Assembly (NCBI GenBank): GCA_963651465.1
Contig: CAVJPS010000016.1
Coordinates: forward strand, 1-64,000
DNA from: SUG2458 sp963651465
Lineage (GTDB): Bacteria; Bacillota_I; Bacilli_A; RFN20; CAG-826
Direction: 5' to 3'
DNA length: 64,000 bases
The notes beneath the pieces were generated by a model. The model worked only from the letters and a program-made list of their open reading frames with translations. It was not told the origin of the DNA and did no database searches. Made by a program: the position numbers and the translations under genes. Positions 24,329 through 34,440 of the stretch are shown here, piece by piece (the stretch's first letter is position 1; each line of letters opens with the position of its first letter).

Positions 24329-26494
24329 TTCTTTCTTTTCTTCAGTTTTAGAAGCTTCAGTTTTTGGAGCACGTGGTTTACGTGGTTTAACTGCTTTAGC
24401 CTCACCAGCAGAAATCGGCATTACTTGTTCACCTTTAGTTGGTACTTCTTCACTAGGTTCTTCTGAAGAAGGTTTATTTTCTTCTTTGACCTCAGCTACT
24501 TTTTCACCAAATCCTTTTAAACTACGGTGTTCTAATAAATAAACAATTTCTTCTTGATTGATTGTGTCACGCTCTAAAAGAGTTTCAGCAATAAGAATTA
24601 AATCATCTTTGTTATCGTTGATAACTTTAATTGCTGTATCATGAGCATCGTCTATAAGTTTACGAATTTCTTTATCAATTTCGAATGCGATTTGAGTAGA
24701 GAAATTACGTTGACTATTGTTGTAATCACGACCTAAGAAAACACTAGAAGTATTATTCTCATATTGAATTGGTCCAAGTGGAGACATACCATACTCAACA
24801 ACCATAGCACGAGCAATTCTTGTTGCTCTTTCAATATCGTTGTGAGCACCAGTAGAAACATCACCGAAGAAAATTTCTTCAGATGCACGTCCACCTAATA
24901 AACCAGCAATTTCAGCAATAAGTTCATTCTTAGTTAGTAAGAAACGATCTTCCTCTGGTCCCATTAAAACATGGCCACCAGTTCTACCACGTGGAACAAT
25001 AGTGATTTTTTGTACTTTATCTGAATATGGAAGTTTTAAACCACAAATTGCGTGACCAGCTTCATGATATGCAACTTGACGTCTTTCTTTTTCAGTCATT
25101 GCATGAGTATTCTTTGCAGGACCAGCAATACGACGGTCAATTGCTTCATCAATTTCAACCATACTGACACTTTCTTTATTGAAACGAACAGCTAAAATAG
25201 CAGCTTCATTTAAAACGTTCTCTAAATCAGCACCGGAGAAACCAGTTGTACGCTTAGCAATAGCTTTAAAGTCAACATTCTCATCAATAACTTTGTTACG
25301 AGCATGTACTTTTAAAATAGCTTCACGGCCTTCAGCATTTGGAAGGTCAACTGTAATTTGACGATCGAAACGTCCAGCTCTTAATAAAGCCGGGTCAAGA
25401 ACATCATCACGGTTTGTTGCAGCCATGACAAGGATACCCGCATTATCAGAGAAACCATCTAATTCAACAAGTAATTGGTTAAGTGTTTGTTCACGTTCAT
25501 CGTTTCCGCCACCTAAACCAGCACCTCTTTGACGACCAACTGCATCGATTTCATCAATGAAGATAAGACAAGGAGCACTTTGTTTAGCTTTCTTAAACAT
25601 ATCACGAACACGTCCAGCACCAACACCAACGTATAATTCTACGAAGTCAGAACCAGAAATTGAGAAGAATGGAACTCCAGCTTCTCCAGCAACAGCTTTA
25701 GCAAGTAAAGTTTTACCAGTTCCTGGTGGGCCTACAAGTAAGACACCTTTTGGTAACTTAGCACCAAAACGTGAGTATTTACGAGGATTCTTTAAGTAAT
25801 CAACCATTTCAACAAGTTCTGCTTTTTCTTCATCACATCCAGCAACATCATCAAAACGAATATGGGATGTATCTTCACGACGAGCACGGGACTTATTGAA
25901 TTCCATTGCTTTATTGTTTGAACTATTAACAGATGCACTTAATCTTGAGAATAATACAAACGCAATAACAAGACCAATTCCTAAGAAAATAATTGTAGGT
26001 AAATATTCAAGAAACCAGTTTGTTTCAAATGCATTTTCGTAAGTACGAATGTCAGCAGTGTAATATGTTGATTCGTAAACGCCATCTTTATCTTTATCAC
26101 GTAAACGATATTCAATAATTTCAGCAATACTATATTCGCCAGCACTAGTATAACCATCTAAAGTTGTTTCATATTTAAAAACTTCTTTATCACTATATGC
26201 TGATGAATGCATTTCACATTTAAAATTAACAGTATAAGTAGTACCATCTGAAGTAGTATCGACATATTTACCAGTAATGTAAGTGATAGTTGTTTCTTCA
26301 CGAACAGTAACTTTAGTAACGTCTTCATGTGCTAATACTTCAGCAGTTTGAGTTTCATTTAGTAAAACTGTACCACGATTATCTTTACCAAAGATCATAT
26401 ATAGTAAGACTGCTATAAGACCAATGACAATAATGTAAGGCCAAATAAGACCAAACACCGATTTTTTTCTTTGTTCAGGTGCTTTATTTTCCAT
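24311..26494 (-). CDS. ftsH: ATP-dependent zinc metalloprotease FtsH
   Basis: The membrane-bound AAA protease degrades misfolded membrane proteins and regulators. There is a helix at about 14-32, an external domain of about 130 residues and a second helix at about 165-185. The AAA module has Walker A GPPGTGKT, Walker [10 protein letters not shown] and the second region of homology [20 protein letters not shown]. The zinc motif is HEAGH, with a further Glu/Asp ligand downstream. The tail (about 670-727) is Lys/Glu/Pro-rich and disordered. Total length of 727 is somewhat long because of the external domain and tail. An AAGGAGG site precedes the start. Confidence 0.98.
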   Translation of the reverse strand: MENKAPEQRKKSVFGLIWPYIIVIGLIAVLLYMIFGKDNRGTVLLNETQTAEVLAHEDVTKVTVREETTITYITGKYVDTTSDGTTYTVNFKCEMHSSAYSDKEVFKYETTLDGYTSAGEYSIAEIIEYRLRDKDKDGVYESTYYTADIRTYENAFETNWFLEYLPTIIFLGIGLVIAFVLFSRLSASVNSSNNKAMEFNKSRARREDTSHIRFDDVAGCDEEKAELVEMVDYLKNPRKYSRFGAKLPKGVLLVGPPGTGKTLLAKAVAGEAGVPFFSISGSDFVELYVGVGAGRVRDMFKKAKQSAPCLIFIDEIDAVGRQRGAGLGGGNDEREQTLNQLLVELDGFSDNAGILVMAATNRDDVLDPALLRAGRFDRQITVDLPNAEGREAILKVHARNKVIDENVDFKAIAKRTTGFSGADLENVLNEAAILAVRFNKESVSMVEIDEAIDRRIAGPAKNTHAMTEKERRQVAYHEAGHAICGLKLPYSDKVQKITIVPRGRTGGHVLMGPEEDRFLLTKNELIAEIAGLLGGRASEEIFFGDVSTGAHNDIERATRIARAMVVEYGMSPLGPIQYENNTSSVFLGRDYNNSQRNFSTQIAFEIDKEIRKLIDDAHDTAIKVINDNKDDLILIAETLLERDTINQEEIVYLLEHRSLKGFGEKVAEVKEENKPSSEEPSEEVPTKGEQVMPISAGEAKAVKPRKPRAPKTEASKTEEKKEEKGEE

Positions 26495-26544
26495 TCACAT
26501 AACCTCCTTTTGTTGGTTAGACACACACATAAATACAAATTAAT

Positions 26545-26571
26545 GTTAATAAATAAATATAATTTATTAAC
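26545..26571. promoter_or_regulatory. Palindrome in the ftsH promoter region
   Basis: GTTAATAAAT (26545-26554) and ATTTATTAAC (26562-26571) form a perfect 10-bp inverted repeat with a 7-base spacer, about 50-75 bases upstream of the ftsH start. It lacks a T tract and looks like an operator. The bound protein is unknown. Confidence 0.4.
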
Positions 26572-26633
26572 TTGTGATAATGTTATTATATTATCGACAA
26601 ATAAAAATGTAAACTAATATAATCAAAACAATT

Positions 26634-27875
26634 TTAAATAATATTTGTAAAAATCTCTAAATTAGTATCTTCATTTGATTTAAAATCATTTTGATAACGT
26701 GGAACATATATTATGCGACCATTTTTATCTAAAAAAACAGGCCAATACTTACGAATATTTAAAGGCATTTTCCAATCAATAAAAAGTCTTCTAACACTTC
26801 GTTTAATGCCTTTAATTTCTACATAATCTCCTGGTTTGTAGGATCTAATAGTAAGTGGATAGTCATCGATTGTGATATTTCGATTTGATGTATCTTTTAA
26901 AAAGTCTAACTTAAAATATCTTGTCGTTAATACCCCGGGTTCTAAAAGTTTTACTTCGTAATTAATGTCATCCGTATTGACCTTATTAACTTTAAGAGCA
27001 TCATATGATTTAACTAACTTAAAGTCACTATTTAATACCATTTCAAGATTAGGTTTATTGGATTTAATTAATTTAAGAATTTCATAAAGACGAGATTTAC
27101 TAATGTTATAAAGACTAGTTTCTCTTTGAATTAAAAAATATAAAATAAATAATTTGACATTTTCATCCTCAATTTTATTAAAAGCATTTAAATCAACATA
27201 ATTATTGCTTAAATATGATTTTGCTTCATTAATCTCTAAATTACGTTTTTTATTAATATTTTCTATTTCTTTTAATAAAGTATTTCTTTCCTCATCACTA
27301 AGTTTTTCAACATAATTATGTCTTATCTTATTACGGGTGTGGACATCTTCTAAATTAGTATAATCAATACTATATGGAACATTATTACTAGCACAATATA
27401 AAAGTAAATCTTTTTTCTTATATTCAAGTAAAGGACGAACGATTTTCATATCGTATAATGTTGTTTCTTTGCTTATTCCATAAAATGGAATAAGCATATG
27501 TCTTTCTTTTTGCATTACGAATGTTTCAAGTAAATCATCTTGATGATGTGCGATTAAAGTAGCGTATGTATTTTCAATACGAGATATGTGACGGAAAAAT
27601 TTATAGCGAATATCACGAGCCCAAGCTTCAAAATTACCATCCTTATTAGAGTTAAAATATACATCATTTTTTACATATAATTTAATGTTATATTTTAAAC
27701 AGTATTCTTTAATTGATTTTTCTTCTATTTCAGATTCTTTTCTTGTATGGTAATTGACAAAACAGACAATAAATGAATAATTTTGTTTTAAAAGCATGTC
27801 AAAAAGTGCCATTGAATCTGGTCCAAATGAACACGCTAAAATATATTTTTCATCGTTTTTTAAATCCAATTTCAT
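26634..27875 (-). CDS. tilS: tRNA(Ile)-lysidine synthase
   Basis: TilS converts C34 of the CAU-anticodon tRNA-Ile to lysidine, allowing AUA decoding. The N-terminal PP-loop ATPase domain carries SFGPDSMAL in place of the usual SGGxDS. The HHQDD motif (AHHQDDLLETF) and the RPLLEYKKKDL segment are conserved. The C-terminal substrate domain contains GDYVEIKGIKRSVRRLFIDWKMP. The track frame begins at TTG, but ATG at 27875 has GAGG six bases upstream, giving 413 residues. Position between divIC and ftsH is conserved, although the hpt gene normally between tilS and ftsH is missing. Confidence 0.95.
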   Translation of the reverse strand: MKLDLKNDEKYILACSFGPDSMALFDMLLKQNYSFIVCFVNYHTRKESEIEEKSIKEYCLKYNIKLYVKNDVYFNSNKDGNFEAWARDIRYKFFRHISRIENTYATLIAHHQDDLLETFVMQKERHMLIPFYGISKETTLYDMKIVRPLLEYKKKDLLLYCASNNVPYSIDYTNLEDVHTRNKIRHNYVEKLSDEERNTLLKEIENINKKRNLEINEAKSYLSNNYVDLNAFNKIEDENVKLFILYFLIQRETSLYNISKSRLYEILKLIKSNKPNLEMVLNSDFKLVKSYDALKVNKVNTDDINYEVKLLEPGVLTTRYFKLDFLKDTSNRNITIDDYPLTIRSYKPGDYVEIKGIKRSVRRLFIDWKMPLNIRKYWPVFLDKNGRIIYVPRYQNDFKSNEDTNLEIFTNII

Positions 27876-27959
27876 ACTGTACCTCAATTATAATTACGTA
27901 ATAATTAATGTATATTCCTTAAAATAATAAAAGTAGATGTTATAAATCATCTACTTAAT

Positions 27960-28238
27960 CTATTTAGTATTAGGAAAATGAGCAACAACTTCACCATCAT
28001 CTAATGTATTAATTGTATTATCTTGCTCTAGATAATCAAAATAAATGTAATCATTACTTACAATTGAATCTTCTTCATTTGATTCAATAATTTGTTCCAT
28101 TGTTGTATGAAGTTCCTGGTTACGGAAATATGTTTTAATACCAATATAACTTAAAGCTGATATTAACAATAACGAAAAGACTAATACTAAATAAGAGATA
28201 GTACGTATTCGTTTATTACGGATTTCATATGCTTCCAT
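27960..28238 (-). CDS. DivIC/FtsL-like septum protein
   Basis: A 92-residue single-pass membrane protein: short basic cytosolic start, one helix (about 14-34), a short helical stretch and an acidic end with DDGEVVAHFP. That ending resembles the conserved dYi.......l..pGEvv motif of DivIC/FtsB proteins, which link FtsQ and FtsL during division. Its position directly upstream of tilS is where divIC lies in Bacillus. The coiled coil is shorter than in most members. The assignment rests on layout and position more than on sequence. Confidence 0.65.
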   Translation of the reverse strand: MEAYEIRNKRIRTISYLVLVFSLLLISALSYIGIKTYFRNQELHTTMEQIIESNEEDSIVSNDYIYFDYLEQDNTINTLDDGEVVAHFPNTK

Positions 28239-28291
28239 TTAATATCACCTTCTTTACTTAAGTGTAGCATAAACTTAAAAGAGTTATAAAT

Positions 28292-28317
28292 GAAAAAAGC
28301 CACATATGTGACTTTTT
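28292..28317 (-). terminator. Terminator of the repeat lipoprotein gene
   Basis: CACATATGTG is flanked by A and T runs (28292-28317), giving a stem with one mismatch and a T tract on the minus strand. Confidence 0.65.
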
Positions 28318-30533
28318 TATTCATTTTCACCAAAAACCAACTGTTTAATAGCTTTTACTAATTCTTCATAGGCTTTATTACAAACAGCTTTAGCCGTTTC
28401 GTCTGAAGTTAAATTATTAATAGTAGCCATAAATGTATTATAAAGAGCTTTTAATTCCCCATTCATAACCCATTTTTTAATGGTACCATATTGTTTATAA
28501 ACATCTGAAGCTTTAACTTCATCAATATATTGTTGTGCTTTCTCAGTAATAACGCCTTTATAATATGACGCAAATTCTTTGAAATAATCATTTAAGAACG
28601 TAACCATATCGTTAATAAAATCTTTAGTCATATTATAGATATTTGAAGATATAGTTAATATATCATCAAATTTTTCCATTGAAAGATTTAAGTTATTAAA
28701 GATGTTATCAAGTTTTTCTTTATATGCATCTAATTCAAGAATTGATAAAACATAGTCATATTCTTGCTTTAATGTTGCTTTACCAATAGTAATTATCTTT
28801 TCAATTGTTTCACTAATATAAGGATCTAAGACATCTTTATATTCGTTATAAACCGCAAGACATGTATCGTGAATTCCATCTAAAGATGAAATACCATTTA
28901 ATAAATTAATAGTATCATTATAAATAGGTTCAACAATTTCACGTAATGCTGGTACAGTTGTAACTATTTGTTCAAAAATAGATGATACTTTTGTTTTTGT
29001 TGCTCCAGTAACATCACTAATAGCTTCATTTGTGATATCTAATATTAAAGAAGAAACTTCATTTTTAATATTTTCAAATTCTTCAATTGCAGTATCGTAA
29101 TTGTTAATGCTACGTAATGAATCAACAATTTCATCATAAGATGTTTTTAATTTCTCTTTATATTTTTCATCATCAAGTTTATTATAAGCAGCATTAAACA
29201 TTTCTTCTATTGCTTGATAAGTTGATTCACGTAATTTATCTATTTCTCTATTACAGAATGTTTGGAATATATCAACTAAATCATTTGCTAAAGTAGTTGT
29301 AATATTTGAAATATCTTCAATTGAATTATCAATATTAACAATCTCATCTAAAGCTGTAATAGCTTTATTATAAGCTTCAGTTGCGGAAGCTTTTAAATCC
29401 TCATATGTAATTAATTCAACATAGTGATTAAATTGTTCATCAATATATGTACGAGCTTTTGTTTTATAAATTTCTAATTGAGCTTTAACATAACTTAATA
29501 CATTTTCTTTAACATCATTAACTATAAGTTCAATACTTTCTAAAAATGCCTCTTTAGAACGAACTCCTTCTAATCTTACTTTAGTATCGTCATATAAAGA
29601 TTCTAAATTAAATCTTAATGTTTCATCTTCAACCTTAGTTAAAGCATTAGTTATATATTTATCAACTTCATTTGTTGCATATTTAATAGCTTCTTCAACG
29701 GTTACATTAATTAAAGTTTTGCCTAATGCAAATACATCAGATTTAAATGTTTCAATATAACTTGAAATTGTAGTAGTAATATTTTCTTTATCTACTAAAC
29801 TAGATAACGCTAAATAAGTGTCGTTATATAAAATATCAAGTTGAGATTTGATATCCTCATTAGTAACGTGGCAAATAGCTTCTTCATAATATGAAGCTAA
29901 AATGCTTTTAGCTTCATTTATAACACGAGCTAAAGCTTCATCAATAACGTTATCTATATATTTACGAGCAAATGTCCTAAACGCATTAACAAGTTTATCT
30001 ATTTCATCTTTGTACCCAATTTCTTCAACTATTTCAGTAATAGCCTTTTTATAAGATTCAAATATGTTATTAATATATGGAATTGTTTCACTATTAGATA
30101 ATGCAAGAACTGCCTCAACAATACGTTTAATTTCTTTTAAAGCATGTTCACGAGTTTCTAGATATGTAGTAACTCTTTCTTGAATAAAATCAATAGTATC
30201 TAATAATTCACCATATAAGATATTTAATTGTTCTTTAACTTCGTTAGCGTCGCCAGTAATTTGTTCAACAGCTTTAACTACATAATCATAATATAATTCT
30301 AATGTATCTTTAGAATCATTATTAATTAATACATCTTTTACAGTATCTTCGTATTGTTTTAAAGCGACAGCTTTTAAAACAACAACATTATTTTCGTTAT
30401 TATCAAAAGGAATACTACGACTTTCAGTATTTTCTACTATATTCTCATTAGAGTTGTTAGTGTTATTTGTACAGCCTGTTAAAAGTGATAATACAATTCC
30501 AGACATCATAACAACTTTAGATTTCTTAGTCAT
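28317..30533 (-). CDS. Surface lipoprotein built of tandem helical repeats
   Basis: The 738-residue protein has a lipoprotein signal with lipobox LLTGC (Cys21), then an Asn/Glu-rich linker to about residue 48. The rest is acidic and almost wholly alpha-helical. A motif like LDILYNDTYLAL recurs with the aromatic residue near 107, 161, 236, 314, 388, 466, 538, 612, 698 and 722; the central spacing is 72-78 residues. This suggests an extended rod of repeated three-helix or coiled-coil units anchored in the membrane. I know of no matching named family. It sits between mfd and the divIC-like gene with an AAGGAGG site and its own terminator. Confidence 0.85.
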   Translation of the reverse strand: MTKKSKVVMMSGIVLSLLTGCTNNTNNSNENIVENTESRSIPFDNNENNVVVLKAVALKQYEDTVKDVLINNDSKDTLELYYDYVVKAVEQITGDANEVKEQLNILYGELLDTIDFIQERVTTYLETREHALKEIKRIVEAVLALSNSETIPYINNIFESYKKAITEIVEEIGYKDEIDKLVNAFRTFARKYIDNVIDEALARVINEAKSILASYYEEAICHVTNEDIKSQLDILYNDTYLALSSLVDKENITTTISSYIETFKSDVFALGKTLINVTVEEAIKYATNEVDKYITNALTKVEDETLRFNLESLYDDTKVRLEGVRSKEAFLESIELIVNDVKENVLSYVKAQLEIYKTKARTYIDEQFNHYVELITYEDLKASATEAYNKAITALDEIVNIDNSIEDISNITTTLANDLVDIFQTFCNREIDKLRESTYQAIEEMFNAAYNKLDDEKYKEKLKTSYDEIVDSLRSINNYDTAIEEFENIKNEVSSLILDITNEAISDVTGATKTKVSSIFEQIVTTVPALREIVEPIYNDTINLLNGISSLDGIHDTCLAVYNEYKDVLDPYISETIEKIITIGKATLKQEYDYVLSILELDAYKEKLDNIFNNLNLSMEKFDDILTISSNIYNMTKDFINDMVTFLNDYFKEFASYYKGVITEKAQQYIDEVKASDVYKQYGTIKKWVMNGELKALYNTFMATINNLTSDETAKAVCNKAYEELVKAIKQLVFGENE

Positions 30534-30596
30534 AATAAATCCTCCTTATCTTCACTATTATAAACTTTATTTTAAAAAAATAAAATACATATAGAA

Positions 30597-30621
30597 AAGA
30601 GCGATTATATCGATCGCTCTT
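30597..30621 (-). terminator. Terminator of mfd
   Basis: AAGAGCGAT (30597-30605) pairs with ATCGCTCTT (30613-30621), followed by a T-rich tail on the minus strand. Confidence 0.8.
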
Positions 30622-30694
30622 AAAATGAATTAGACGATTACAAAAATATAAAACTTACTATTAATATAATTTTCTTTATATAAACATTAGTATT

Positions 30695-33600
30695 TTATAA
30701 TTCTTCACTTTCTTTATATTTCATTGCTAATTTATAAATAATTGAAGAAATATCTTGATAATCTTTTAACCAATAATCTCTTTTTTTGATACTTAGTTTT
30801 AATTCCTTATTTTGAATATTAACTTTTAAAATTAATAAATACTTTTGGAGTTCTTTGAATAATGTAAAACCTATTCCATCAATATTTGAAAACTCTTTAG
30901 AACAAATTAAATCAATATGATCGTTATATTCAACAAAATCTTTAAACCAGTATTCTTGTTGGTATAAATCTATTGTTTTCTTTATAAACAAACGATTAAC
31001 TTCTTCTGGTATAGTTCCATATATATCTTTAATCTTATCTTCAACGTCTTTTAAACCATCAAAATCATTAACACCATCTATTTCTTTATATAGATTAATT
31101 TTTTCTCCTTTTGATGCGTATTCACTAGGAATATAAGCATCAATATTAATTAATTTATTAGGTTTACGTTCCATTAATTTATTACTTTGATTAGGGTTTT
31201 GTTTTTCTGTAATTGCTTCGTTTAATAATTCGATATACATATCAATACCAACCGAGTCAATAAATCCAGCTTGTTCCGGTCCAAGCATATCACCTGCTCC
31301 ACGAATCATTAAATCTCGTTGAGCAATTTTATATCCACTACCAAGTTCTGTAAATTCTTGGATTGCTTTTAAACGTTTTGCAGCGTCTTCATTTAATTGT
31401 TTACGTTCTTTATAAAGTAAATAAGCATACGCAATTCTATTACCACGTCCTACACGACCTTTTATTTGATAAAGTTGAGATAAACCAAAACAATCTGCAT
31501 TTTCTATAATAATCATGTTTGCATTAGCAACATCAATACCAGTTTCAATTATTGATGTACATACTAATACATCAATTTCGCCATTATAGAATTTTATCAT
31601 TGTATCTTCAATTTGATCACGTTCCATTTGCCCATGTACAACAGCAACACGAGCATCTTTAACAAAAGACTGAATTTTCGTGGCTTTAGAATATATTGTA
31701 TCTACCACATTATGAACATAGAATACTTGTCCTTTACGAGCAAGTTCGCGTTCTAATAATTCTTTAATAACATCATCTTTTTGTGGCATTACATATGTTT
31801 GAATAGGCATACGATTCATTGGAGCTGTGTTTAATTGTGATAAGTTTCTAATACCAACTAATGACATTTGTAACGTACGTGGAATAGGTGTTGCTGTTAA
31901 AGTTAAAACATCAACACTAGTTTTAAGTTCTTTAATACGTTCTTTTTGTTCAACACCAAAACGTTGTTCCTCGTCTACGATTAATAAACCTAAATCTTTA
32001 AAATTAATTTCTTTAGATAATAAACGATGAGTACCTATAGCTAAATGTATAGAGCCATCTTCTAAACCTTTCATATATTTCTTTTGAGTAGATTCAGAAA
32101 CAAGACGAGAAAAAATTGCAATTTTAATACCAAAATTTGTAAAACGTTCAATAGCTCTTTCATAATGCTGGCGAGCAAGTAAAGTTGTAGGACATAAAAG
32201 AGCAACTTGTTTTCCACTATTAATAGCTTTAAATGCAGCTCTAAATGCTAGTTCAGTTTTACCAAATCCAACATCACCACAAAGTAAACGATCCATTGGA
32301 ATTGGTTTTTCCATATCATCTTTTATTTCTTTTAACGCTTCTTGTTGACCTTCAGTTAATTCAAACGGAAATTGATTTTCAAATGTTTCTTGAAATTCAT
32401 CATCTTCTTTAAAAGCAAAACCTGTAGCTTTACTACGTTCAGAATATAAAGCAAGTAATCTATCAGCAATTTCGTTAACACGTTCTTTAATTTTCTTTTT
32501 AGTTTTCTCCCATTCATTAGAATTAAGTTTGTTAATTTTAGGAGCAGCTCCTTCTTTTCCAACAAACTTACGTACTAATTTGAATTGTTCAACTGGTACA
32601 TATAAAACATCACTACCTGCATATTGGATGTGAAGATAGTCACGGTGAACGCCATTATTCTCTAATGTTTGAACATCTAAGAATCTTCCAATACCGTATT
32701 GTTCGTGAACAACATAATCACCAGGAGTTAAATCTTGATAACTTTTTAAAATAACAGCTGATTTATATCTATTCATAAAACGGGAAGTTTTATTTCTAAA
32801 TCCTAACAGTTCTTTAGCGGTTAAAACTACAATACCATCTTCAACTAGTTCAAAACCGTTCTCTAAGCTAAAAATAGAAACACCTATTTGTTTAGTAGGA
32901 ATTTGAAGCCCTTCAGTTCTTTCAAATTCAATATCATGTTCGCGTAATAAATATTCAATAGAATTACGTTGTTGTTCACTAGTGAGACACAATAAAAGTT
33001 TCTTACTAGTTTCTTGATAAGATGAAATTAAAGGGTATGCTCCATTAATAGAATTAGTACCACCTAATATATTTCTTACATTAAACACAATATCATTTTC
33101 AGAATGTGCTAAAGGGTGACAATAAACACATCTATGTTCATTAATAGTGTTGTAATAATTTTGATACATACCTAAATGTGACAATGAAAAACCTTTTTCA
33201 AATTGTGCATAAAAATAATCTGTGGCTTCTTCTTCAAGTATTCTTGAAGTGTTTTCTAATCCTTCTTTATTACAAATAATGTTAATAGAATTAGAACTAT
33301 AATCTAAAATACTAAAATGAGTTTCTTGAATATAACCATAATATTTATAAATAGATTCATCCAAAACATTATCTTTAATATGTTCAATATGTCTTTTAAC
33401 TATTTCTTCTAAAGAGTGCCCTAAAACTTCTCCAATAATTTTGGTGTCTTCTTCTAATCTATTTAATAATTTATTTTCAAATGTATTTTTTTCTTCTTCG
33501 GTTAATATAATATCGTAACTCGGTAAAATACTAATGTTTTGAATGCGTTTAATACTTCGTTGAGTAGCAATGTCAAAATAACGAATAGATTCTAATTCAT

Positions 33601-34180
33601 CATCAAAGAATTCTAATCTAATCGGATTTGCGTTATTAACAGAATAAATATCTAGAATATCTCCTCTTAATGCAAATTGCATTGAAGAATCAATTTTAGT
33701 AACTCGTGTATAACCATTTTTAATTAATAATTCTTTAAGTTGTTCTAGATTATAATTTTTACCTTCTTCAAAGAAAATAGTTTTTTCTTTAAATAAACGT
33801 GGGGAAGGTAAAAATCTTAACATACTTGCAGCGTGACAAATTAGAACATAATTATCTCGACGTGATAATTCATCCATAACATAAAGACGTTGTGCTAACA
33901 TTTCTTTAGAAGCTTTTATATTATCGGTTCTAAGCATCTCATCCATTGGAAAAAATAAGCAATTATCTTCGCCAATAAAAGATGATAATAAATCATAAAC
34001 TTTTTGAGCATTATAAAGATTTGTAGTTATAACATTATATCTACCTTTATTTTTTAAGAAATTTGATGCTATTAATAATGAAGCACCGAGTACTTCATCC
34101 ACGACAAAAGTTCCCTTTTTTTTTAAAAGGGAGGGTGCAGCCATCTTCGTTTGTAAAATATCAAATAAGTTTTGTTTCAA
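30695..34180 (-). CDS. mfd: Transcription-repair coupling factor
   Basis: Mfd removes RNA polymerase stalled at lesions and recruits UvrA. The UvrB-like N-terminal region (about 1-330) is followed by the RNA polymerase interaction domain (YVVHEQYGIGRFLD). The RecG-like translocase has Walker A GDVGFGKTELA, box II DEEQRFG, TATPIPRTLQMS and VGRVGRG. The C-terminal TRCF domain completes the 1161 residues, a full-length protein. ATG at 34189 is directly against AAGGAG; TTG at 34180 is eight bases away from it and is preferred. Its position upstream of divIC/tilS/ftsH matches Bacilli. Confidence 0.97.
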   Translation of the reverse strand: MKQNLFDILQTKMAAPSLLKKKGTFVVDEVLGASLLIASNFLKNKGRYNVITTNLYNAQKVYDLLSSFIGEDNCLFFPMDEMLRTDNIKASKEMLAQRLYVMDELSRRDNYVLICHAASMLRFLPSPRLFKEKTIFFEEGKNYNLEQLKELLIKNGYTRVTKIDSSMQFALRGDILDIYSVNNANPIRLEFFDDELESIRYFDIATQRSIKRIQNISILPSYDIILTEEEKNTFENKLLNRLEEDTKIIGEVLGHSLEEIVKRHIEHIKDNVLDESIYKYYGYIQETHFSILDYSSNSINIICNKEGLENTSRILEEEATDYFYAQFEKGFSLSHLGMYQNYYNTINEHRCVYCHPLAHSENDIVFNVRNILGGTNSINGAYPLISSYQETSKKLLLCLTSEQQRNSIEYLLREHDIEFERTEGLQIPTKQIGVSIFSLENGFELVEDGIVVLTAKELLGFRNKTSRFMNRYKSAVILKSYQDLTPGDYVVHEQYGIGRFLDVQTLENNGVHRDYLHIQYAGSDVLYVPVEQFKLVRKFVGKEGAAPKINKLNSNEWEKTKKKIKERVNEIADRLLALYSERSKATGFAFKEDDEFQETFENQFPFELTEGQQEALKEIKDDMEKPIPMDRLLCGDVGFGKTELAFRAAFKAINSGKQVALLCPTTLLARQHYERAIERFTNFGIKIAIFSRLVSESTQKKYMKGLEDGSIHLAIGTHRLLSKEINFKDLGLLIVDEEQRFGVEQKERIKELKTSVDVLTLTATPIPRTLQMSLVGIRNLSQLNTAPMNRMPIQTYVMPQKDDVIKELLERELARKGQVFYVHNVVDTIYSKATKIQSFVKDARVAVVHGQMERDQIEDTMIKFYNGEIDVLVCTSIIETGIDVANANMIIIENADCFGLSQLYQIKGRVGRGNRIAYAYLLYKERKQLNEDAAKRLKAIQEFTELGSGYKIAQRDLMIRGAGDMLGPEQAGFIDSVGIDMYIELLNEAITEKQNPNQSNKLMERKPNKLINIDAYIPSEYASKGEKINLYKEIDGVNDFDGLKDVEDKIKDIYGTIPEEVNRLFIKKTIDLYQQEYWFKDFVEYNDHIDLICSKEFSNIDGIGFTLFKELQKYLLILKVNIQNKELKLSIKKRDYWLKDYQDISSIIYKLAMKYKESEEL

Positions 34181-34277
34181 ATAGACCATCTCCTTAGGAT
34201 CAAGTCACAATTATTTTAACATAAAACATTAAATAAAAAATGATTTGAATTAATAATGATACAAAGATGAGAATAAG

Positions 34278-34382
34278 TGAACATTAGTTCATATTTATAA
34301 ATGCAATATAATATTTATTTTCTTTCACAAAGACAGCATTTATTTAGATTTCATCTTCTTAAATTACTTATATAAGATGAAA
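34278..34382 (+). promoter_or_regulatory. Inverted repeats upstream of lacZ
   Basis: The mfd-lacZ divergent gap holds two inverted repeats. TGAAC (34278-34282) pairs with GTTCA (34287-34291), and TTTCATCTT (34349-34357) pairs with AAGATGAAA (34374-34382). The second lies about 60-90 bases before lacZ, where a repressor or activator site would be expected. No clear consensus promoter could be fixed. Confidence 0.35.
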
Positions 34383-34440
34383 GTTACTATAAAAAATATT
34401 AAAATAATATAAACAATATTAAGAAATTGAGGGAAAGAAA

